From NCBI GenBank assembly GCA_020426065.1, contig JAGQQT010000321.1, positions 1 to 5,258 on the forward strand: a stretch of DNA of 5,258 nt, written 5' to 3'. This document shows positions 1 to 4,428 of this stretch, in pieces. Numbering within the stretch: position 1 is the first letter of the stretch; the number at the start of each line of letters is the position of its first letter. A program made the translations under genes and the position numbers. The DNA comes from Planctomycetaceae bacterium. Lineage in GTDB: Bacteria; Planctomycetota; Planctomycetia; Planctomycetales; Planctomycetaceae. The notes under the pieces are model-generated. The model was not told the origin of the DNA. It was given only the letters and a program-made list of their open reading frames with translations, and did no database searches.

Positions 1-1182
1 ATTCAGATCATTCCAGATTATCCCGCGCAGGGATCCGTTTTCGACGGTGAAGTTAGCAAAATCTCCCGCCGTAGTACGTTCACCACCAGTAACACCCACT
101 GTCTGAGCGACATCATATCCGGGAGAGACATCCCAACCTGCAGGCAGGATTTCAGTGACTTCATAGTCTCCTTCTGACAGGCTGATGAAAGAGTAATTTC
201 CATCTTCATTTGTCAAAGTCGATGGTTCCGTGCCATCCAGAACGCCATTGTGGTTGAGGTCCAGAAAGATCGTCCAGTCTGCCAGGCCCGGTTCGGTGAA
301 CTCACCCGTGGTGGAATCAACATTCCGGATACCATCAAGGTTCGCATCATTCCACACGGATCCCTGAATGGAACCATTCGTCAGTGAAAAATTGGCAAAG
401 TCGAGTACAAATGTTTCGAGAGCATTGAATTCAGCAGACTGTTTTGTGTCGAACGTCTTGGAGACTTCCCAGCCAGCAGGAAGTAGCTCGGTAACTTCGT
501 AAGTAATCCCAGTTGGCACATCAATGAATTCGTAACGCCCCTCAGCGTCGGTCAGAGTGCTCGGTTCATCGGCGTCCGGCAATGAGTTCTTATTCAGGTC
601 GAGAAAGACTGTCCAGCCTTCCAATCCAACGTCAAGATAATCCCCAGTGACAGGATCAACGTCACGAATGCCATCACCATTGCCGACCTGGTCATTCCAG
701 ACAAATCCGGTAATGGTTCCTCCTGCAAAGTTGAGGAAGTTGACAGTTGCATCCGCTCCGCTGACAACCGAAATATCTCGTGATGCGGGTTGTGTAGCCC
801 GCCAACCCGTTTCAATCAGTTCGGTAACCCGATAAGTTCCTGGCAGGACGTTCCTTATTGTGTAATCTCCATCAACATTCGTGACGGCGGAAGGCTCCGG
901 TGATCCATCTGCCAACGTGCTGAGTGTCCCGTCCTGATCGATATCAAGATAAACAGTCCATCCGGACAGGCCGTCTTCACCAGCAGTTCGGACTCCATTA
1001 CCGTCAATGTCGTTATAGATCGTGCCGACGACAGAAGAGAGAAGCAGTCGAGATTCAAGTGCTTCAGTCCCGTTGAGCTGAGCAGTAAATTTATTTCGAC
1101 GGACCGAAGAAACCTTTCGGGAGTTTAGAACCGATTTACGAAACAGTGAACGGACAGCGTGAGCGCTCGAATAGATCGACAT
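1..1182 (-). CDS. LEPR-motif surface protein with SdrD-B-like repeats (5' part, 394 residues visible)
   Basis: The reading frame is open from an ATG at 1182-1180 to the window edge, so the C-terminus is missing. An AGGGG at 1191-1195 sits 8 nt before the ATG and supports this start. Residues 1-40 are Arg/Ser-rich with no classical hydrophobic signal peptide. LESRLLLS at 43-49 and neighbours matches the planctomycetal LEPRxLLS motif, with Ser for Pro. Three SdrD-B/Cna-B-like repeats follow at about 52-152, 157-265 and 273-378, and a fourth starts near 386. Each has the pattern G-x-V/I-W/Y-ND near its start, GWT(V/I)xLDxxxxG, a (D/E)GxYxF/I strand, and YxVTExxxxGW. EF-hand-like acidic loops occur at 58-63 (DIDGNG), 80-85 (DIDQDG), 195-200 and 308-313, suggesting calcium binding. 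The family consists of rod-like extracellular stalk domains, so I infer an exported adhesin or matrix protein. What lies C-terminal, and the exact role, cannot be seen. Confidence 0.88.
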   Translation of the reverse strand, partial: MSIYSSAHAVRSLFRKSVLNSRKVSSVRRNKFTAQLNGTEALESRLLLSSVVGTIYNDIDGNGVRTAGEDGLSGWTVYLDIDQDGTLSTLADGSPEPSAVTNVDGDYTIRNVLPGTYRVTELIETGWRATQPASRDISVVSGADATVNFLNFAGGTITGFVWNDQVGNGDGIRDVDPVTGDYLDVGLEGWTVFLDLNKNSLPDADEPSTLTDAEGRYEFIDVPTGITYEVTELLPAGWEVSKTFDTKQSAEFNALETFVLDFANFSLTNGSIQGSVWNDANLDGIRNVDSTTGEFTEPGLADWTIFLDLNHNGVLDGTEPSTLTNEDGNYSFISLSEGDYEVTEILPAGWDVSPGYDVAQTVGVTGGERTTAGDFANFTVENGSLRGIIWNDLN

Positions 1183-1219
1183 TTTGATATCCCCTGCAGA
1201 TGCCCGATTAAGTGTTGGG

Positions 1220-1258
1220 AAGTCAGCGAAATACTTAGGTTTTTGTATTCTCTGACTT
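1220..1258 (-). promoter_or_regulatory. Long interrupted hairpin in the leader of the surface protein gene
   Basis: AAGTCAG (1220-1226) pairs perfectly with CTGACTT (1252-1258). Inside these arms AATAC (1230-1234) pairs with GTATT (1245-1249), leaving a small internal loop and a 10-nt apical loop, 12 bp in all. It ends 38 nt before the ATG at 1182. On the minus strand no T-run follows, so it is not a terminator for transcription towards the surface gene. On the plus strand it is followed by a short T-run, but no plus-strand gene ends here. A related GGAATACTT lies just upstream at 1264-1272, so the AATAC element occurs in more than one copy. It could be an RNA leader structure or an operator dyad. 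Confidence 0.45.
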
Positions 1259-1390
1259 TTTATGGAATACTTCCGGGATGATTCCGACTCCCAGCCCTTT
1301 GACTTGAACGTCATGTGCGGATGTGAACAGGGCTGAGGAATAATCTAGAAATCGCTGCAATAGGTGTATGCAGGGGAAAATTTGCATTTC

Positions 1391-1422
1391 TGAAAAAACC
1401 TTGCCGGGGAAACCCCCGCAAG
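1391..1422 (-). terminator. Intrinsic terminator of the kinase/regulator operon
   Basis: Read on the minus strand, CTTGC-GGGG, a 4-nt loop, and CCCC-G-GCAAG form a 9-bp GC-rich stem with one bulged G. The stem is followed by GG and six T residues (1393-1398). It lies 66 nt after the stop codon of the response regulator, in the right orientation. The stem strength and T-run make this a textbook rho-independent terminator. It implies the downstream surface protein gene has its own promoter. Confidence 0.85.
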
Positions 1423-1429
1423 CGGAGAT

Positions 1430-1478
1430 TGCACTGCAATTCGCTGCAGAAACTTGCAGGATCCACTGGTGCGTTGCA
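1430..1478. repeat. Cluster of TGCA-centred motifs, partly at 10-bp spacing
   Basis: TGCA starts at 1430, 1435, 1445, 1455 and 1475 inside this stretch, and three more start at 1356, 1369 and 1383 on the other side of the terminator. Four copies (1435, 1445, 1455, 1475) are spaced by exact multiples of 10 bp and share the form (C/T)TGCA(A/G). The stretch is in the 3' UTR of the regulator operon, between its stop codon and its terminator. It could be a binding array on one face of the helix or a chance cluster. Confidence 0.35.
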
Positions 1479-1487
1479 GAATCCAGG

Positions 1488-2141
1488 CTATTGAGGGGAG
1501 TTCAGCATGCCATGCTTGATCGCGAACTGGGTGAGTTCTGCACGGCTGCCCAAATTCAGCTTGTTCATCAGCCTTGAACGGTAAGATTCCACAGTCTTGA
1601 CGCTCAGGAATAGCTGTTTGGCGATTGCCTGATTGGTGTGTCCCTGTGAGACCAGAATCAGGACCTCTCTTTCACGGGCACTCAGTGTCTCCAGCAAACC
1701 TTTGGATTCAGGTGTTTCCGTAAGTGCGGGTTGAGCATCGGTTTTCGACCCAGGCAGATTGATCCAGGTTCCTCCTGAGGAAATTTTGCGAATTGCAGTC
1801 AGTAATTCCTCGTCAGCTGCAGACTTGACGATGTAGCCCGCCGCACCTGCAGCCACTGCCATGCGAAACATTGCCACATCATCGTGCATTGTCAGGATCA
1901 GGACGCGAGTCTCCGGGAATGAACGGGTCAGCTCTTCAATCTGGTCACGGACATTTCCGCCGGGCATTGACAGGTCGAGAATGAGCACATCGGGATGCAT
2001 TTCCCGCACAAGCTTCCGAGTCGTCTCGAAATCTCCTGCCTCTCCGACCACAGTCATATCCGACTGGGTACTGATCAGCATCCTCAATCCTGAGCGGAGA
2101 ATGACATGATCATCCGCGATAAACAGCCTTATCTCAGGCAT
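1488..2141 (-). CDS. NarL/FixJ-family response regulator
   Basis: This 217-residue protein has the usual length and order of the NarL/FixJ family: a receiver domain at about 4-122, a linker, and a LuxR-type helix-turn-helix at about 151-213. In the receiver, the acidic pair is D10/D11, the phosphoacceptor is D56 (in LILDLSMPGG), the switch Thr is T84, and the conserved Lys is K106. The C-terminal domain shows LSAREREVL, followed by IAKQLFLSVKTVESYRSRLMNKL, split here as IAKQLFLS and VKTVESYRSR, the recognition helix region. It should bind DNA as a phosphorylated dimer and activate or repress transcription. The ATG overlaps the last 8 nt of the kinase gene (ATGCCTGA), with GGGGAA 9 nt upstream, so the two are translationally coupled and very likely cognate partners. 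Target genes cannot be deduced; the surface protein gene downstream is the nearest candidate. All key residues are present. Confidence 0.95.
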   Translation of the reverse strand: MPEIRLFIADDHVILRSGLRMLISTQSDMTVVGEAGDFETTRKLVREMHPDVLILDLSMPGGNVRDQIEELTRSFPETRVLILTMHDDVAMFRMAVAAGAAGYIVKSAADEELLTAIRKISSGGTWINLPGSKTDAQPALTETPESKGLLETLSAREREVLILVSQGHTNQAIAKQLFLSVKTVESYRSRLMNKLNLGSRAELTQFAIKHGMLNSPQ

Positions 2142-3081
2142 CTGGAGTATTCCCCGGATCGAGCGGTAACCTCACAAACACGAGTGATCCCGTTTTGGGG
2201 CTGGACTGAATGGTGACCGTTCCGCCATACAATGTCGCTCGTTCTCGAATTCCGAGTAATCCATAACTATGCTCTGCTGAATCCCGCATCCTTCGAGTAT
2301 CAAACCCATGTCCATTATCCTGGATTTGCAGATTCAGGCACTGATCCTGTACGTCAATTGATATCCTGACCAGACTGGCTGAGGAATGCCGAATCGCGTT
2401 GTTCAGTGCTTCCTGTATGATGCGAAAGGCGGTTGATTCCAGTTCCTCAAGCAGGTTCCTGTCCTTCAGACCACTGCTTTGAAATTCAATTTTAAGATCG
2501 TCTGAATAGTTGGTATCAGCAATGAGTCGTTCGATGGCGGCGGCCAAACCAAGCTTATCGAGAATAATCGGCCGCAGCCCCTGCATAATCCTTCTTAACT
2601 CTTCGTAAACATCACTGCCGATACCTCTCAGACGCTGAGCCAGTTCGCGAATCGGTTGTTCACTGGCTGTTTCTTCCAGAGCCCGCAGTCCCAGCATCAG
2701 GCTGGTCAAAGATTGCCCAAATCCATCATGGAGATCCTGAGTGATGCGGCGGCGTTCATCTTCCTGAACTGTCAACGTCCTACGCAGTAAGCGCATCCGA
2801 CTGTCTGCCAGACGATTCATGGGGCGTACTGCAACAATCCAAAAAATTGGTGCCAGCAAAAGGGTCAGCAGAAAGGCATCCATCACGGCTTCCAGTGAAT
2901 CACTGTTACCCGATGGAATGAGTAGAGGCAACAACTTCATGATGCCGTATTCACCCAGGAATGTCATGACGAGTGCCAGCATCAGTAACCTGACAGGTCG
3001 AACAGGCTTGGAAGTCAGGTGAAGGTTGGGCATGCCGGTGACAGTAGTTGGTGAAAGTGGAGATCCCGTTGTCTTGATCAC
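2134..3081 (-). CDS. Membrane histidine kinase, NarX/DegS-like (HisKA_3 + HATPase_c)
   Basis: This 315-residue sensor kinase phosphorylates the response regulator encoded directly after it. Two membrane helices are visible at about 30-55 and 66-86, separated by only about 10 residues, so there is almost no extracytoplasmic domain. A short RPMNRL juxtamembrane segment leads into the HisKA_3 dimerisation domain with EDERRRITQDLHDG (107-120); H118 is the phosphoacceptor. The HATPase_c domain carries the N box EALNNAIRH (224-232), the G1 box DNGHGF (255-260), and GLLGIRER (274-281). TM1 contains charged E44 and K49. The frame starts with GTG at 3081, but neither it nor the in-frame ATG at 3033 (residue 17) has a clear Shine-Dalgarno, so the start is uncertain; an in-frame stop lies about 55 nt upstream of the GTG. 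The gene ends inside the regulator's first codons. The signal sensed is unknown. Confidence 0.93.
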   Translation of the reverse strand: MIKTTGSPLSPTTVTGMPNLHLTSKPVRPVRLLMLALVMTFLGEYGIMKLLPLLIPSGNSDSLEAVMDAFLLTLLLAPIFWIVAVRPMNRLADSRMRLLRRTLTVQEDERRRITQDLHDGFGQSLTSLMLGLRALEETASEQPIRELAQRLRGIGSDVYEELRRIMQGLRPIILDKLGLAAAIERLIADTNYSDDLKIEFQSSGLKDRNLLEELESTAFRIIQEALNNAIRHSSASLVRISIDVQDQCLNLQIQDNGHGFDTRRMRDSAEHSYGLLGIRERATLYGGTVTIQSSPKTGSLVFVRLPLDPGNTPDA

Positions 3082-3110
3082 AACGGGAGCAGAAAAACTG
3101 ACTTGGATTG

Positions 3111-3139
3111 AAGGTAAGCGCGAAAGGATGAATCGTCAA
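3111..3139 (-). promoter_or_regulatory. Candidate sigma-70-like promoter of the kinase/regulator operon
   Basis: On the minus strand TTGACG (3134-3139) is separated by exactly 17 nt from TACCTT (3111-3116), with the GTG start 30 nt downstream. The -35 box is good (5 of 6) but the -10 box matches TATAAT at only 3 positions. The nearby IS end stops at 3166, 27 bp upstream of the -35, so the promoter would be left intact by the insertion. This is a weak prediction. Confidence 0.3.
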
Positions 3140-3165
3140 GTGGTACGTTGCTGCGCAATTAATTA

Positions 3166-3192
3166 GAGCTAATCACGTTTGCATGTAACCTG
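3166..3192 (+). repeat. Terminal inverted repeat, kinase-side end of the IS
   Basis: Read on the plus strand from 3166 this 27-nt end matches the other end, read on the minus strand from 4198, at 19 of 27 positions without gaps. Shared blocks include GAGC, the TTTG in the middle, and TGTA. TA precedes it at 3164-3165. Confidence 0.8.
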
Positions 3193-4107
3193 CGTGAGTC
3201 AGGTAGTTTCGGCTTTCGCTGGCGGTGATCATTGTGGTGAGTTAGCCGATCGTGTGCCAGAGGGATTAGATCGTGCGTTGCTGGGTAACGCGGAGTTGGT
3301 GCTTAAGTTTGGCAAACATCGTCTCGATTGGATTCAGATCGTGACTTTAAGGTGGCAGGTATCGCACACGGGCTTTTGCTCTCAGGATGGCCTTGGCGAC
3401 TCCGGCCAACGTGTGCGAAATGAGGTTATCCATGACGACGATGTCGCCTGGGTTCAGATCTCGCACCAGGTACTGTTCGATCCACGCCAGGAAGAGTTCT
3501 CAGTTGATGGCCCCATCGATGACTACCGGAGCGACCAGACCATGACTGCGAAGTCCACACAGAAAAGTTGTCGTTTTCCAATGACAGTGCGGCACGGCTT
3601 CGACGAGTCGCTGGCCCCCTTGTGGACCAGCCTCGCAGAGGCGTCATGTTCGGCTTGGCACACGTTTCATAGAGGAAGACATGCTGCTGCGAAGACCAGC
3701 GTTTCTGACAGCTACACCAGTATTTCCGCCTTTTGAGGACATCCGATCGTCGCTGTTCGCAAGCTATCAGCGACTTTTATAAACGAGTAGCCGAGCCGAC
3801 GGAATTCCAGTCAAACGGTTTTGAGAGCGCAGGTCAACTGGAGTTTATCCTTGACCGCACCCACCGTTCTGGCCTGCCCTGTTTCGAACAGGTGTCAAAT
3901 CTCAGCTTCTCGATCGATCAACGCTCGACGAAGTCCCCCGCTGTACGGTTTCGGTTCGATGGAACCGGTTTGCGCCACTTGCTGTTTGAGTTTCTTGACG
4001 AAGGGCACAGAGACCGAATACTTCTCATCGACCTACTTGTTCCGCATTCCCTGTTCACTATCACACCAGATACGACGTCTCAAATCCGTTGAGAATGCTG
4101 TCGGCAT
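3173..4107 (-). pseudogene. IS630-family transposase, degraded (2 frameshifts, 7 internal stops)
   Basis: The ATG at 4107 has a strong Shine-Dalgarno (GGAGGAG, 4112-4118). Translation gives an N-terminal helix-turn-helix part (for example YSVSVPFVKKL, residues 30-40, then SIEPKPYSGG). Next come KSLIACEQRRSDV, a degraded FLYET...NMTPLRGW region, [32 protein letters not shown] and NYLTHAGY at the C-terminus. These are hallmark IS630 blocks. Frame changes occur in a T/A run near 3775-3783 and at the five-C run 3615-3619. The total of 935 nt equals 311 codons plus two extra bases, exactly as two one-base insertions predict. Stops lie at 4033-4035, 3895-3897, 3811-3813, 3500-3502, 3347-3349, 3266-3268 and 3242-3244. 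The first catalytic Asp is Tyr (3669-3671); the second Asp (3428-3430) and the Glu (3323-3325) remain. No product is expected. Confidence 0.93.
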
Positions 4108-4171
4108 GGATCTCCTCCGTGATGCCATCAGTTTACACAACGGTTCTGCAACCGAACATCGCCCGCGAATC

Positions 4172-4198
4172 CGGGATACAGTCAAAAATGTTTTGCTC
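4172..4198 (-). repeat. Terminal inverted repeat, RTX-gene-side end of the IS
   Basis: This is the partner of the repeat at 3166-3192. It starts GAGCAAAACATTTTTGAC on the minus strand, is identical to its partner at 19 of 27 positions, and is followed outward by TA at 4199-4200. The transposase ATG lies 65 nt inside this end. Confidence 0.8.
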
Positions 4199-4375
4199 TA
4201 GTTTTCATTTTCATAGAATCAAGACGATTTCATCTGGTCCATCCCAGCTGTTTCAGGATGTTAACGGCATTCGCCAATCTCTCATGAATTTGCATGATGT
4301 ATTATCAGTGCACTCAGATTAAGGACTATGGCTTTCGACGAGAGTCGTTGTGTATTTCTCAGTCTTCAACAGGAA

Positions 4376-4415
4376 CAGAAACAAAATCAGCAGGAGAGAG
4401 AACATTCCCCTGCTG
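4376..4415 (-). terminator. Intrinsic terminator of the RTX protein gene
   Basis: On the minus strand CAGCAGGGGA (4406-4415) and TCTCCTGCTG (4388-4397) form a 10-bp stem (one G-T wobble) with an 8-nt loop, followed by ATTTTGTTTCTGTT. The stem begins 13 nt after the stop codon of the RTX gene. The remaining bases up to the IS at 4198 show no gene or other clear signal. Confidence 0.75.
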
Positions 4416-4428
4416 CAGAAGCAGGCAT

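Larger units (their letters stand above)
1183..1487. other. Intergenic region between response regulator and surface protein gene
   Basis: These 305 bases hold no convincing gene. They contain the terminator of the regulator operon, a cluster of TGCA motifs, a long hairpin in the leader of the surface protein gene, and a 7-bp inverted repeat (CAGCCCT at 1292-1298, AGGGCTG at 1329-1335) with a 30-nt loop. The promoter of the surface protein gene must lie here if that gene is transcribed separately, which the terminator suggests. I see no good -35/-10 pair of the sigma-70 type, so the promoter is unassigned. Confidence 0.6.
3166..4198 (-). mobile_element. IS630-family insertion sequence, complete in length but inactive
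   Basis: The element is 1033 bp with terminal inverted repeats beginning GAGC at both ends (3166-3192 and the complement of 4172-4198). It is flanked on each side by TA (3164-3165 and 4199-4200), the target dinucleotide that IS630/Tc1-mariner elements duplicate. Almost the whole interior is a single transposase gene whose ATG is at 4107 and whose stop codon at 3173-3175 lies inside the right inverted repeat. The transposase is an IS630-type DDE enzyme broken by frameshifts and nonsense codons, so the copy cannot move itself, although its ends could still be mobilised by an intact relative. It lies between the RTX protein gene and the kinase operon, transcribed in the same direction. Confidence 0.88.

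Noticed and set aside
594..1058. Short open frames on both strands within the surface protein
   Set aside because: They lie inside the SdrD-B-like repeats and the correct frame runs unbroken through all of them.
1292..1335. CAGCCCT/AGGGCTG 7-bp inverted repeat
   Set aside because: The loop is 30 nt, the pairing does not extend, and no T-run or gene end is associated. It is mentioned only as part of the intergenic description.
1368..1577. Plus-strand open frame of 69 codons
   Set aside because: It crosses the terminator and runs antisense into the end of the response regulator, with no sign of coding.
3162..3173. Inverted repeat ATTAG-AG-CTAAT as an operator
   Set aside because: It straddles the end of the insertion sequence and its TA flank, so it is a junction product and not likely to be a regulator site.
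3179..3736. Plus-strand open frame of 185 codons
   Set aside because: It runs antisense to the conserved transposase blocks. The minus strand gives IS630 motifs in order, while this frame shows no domain logic.
3733..4322. Several overlapping plus-strand open frames
   Set aside because: They are antisense to the N-terminal half of the transposase or lie in the short non-coding stretch next to it. None has a ribosome site or family pattern.
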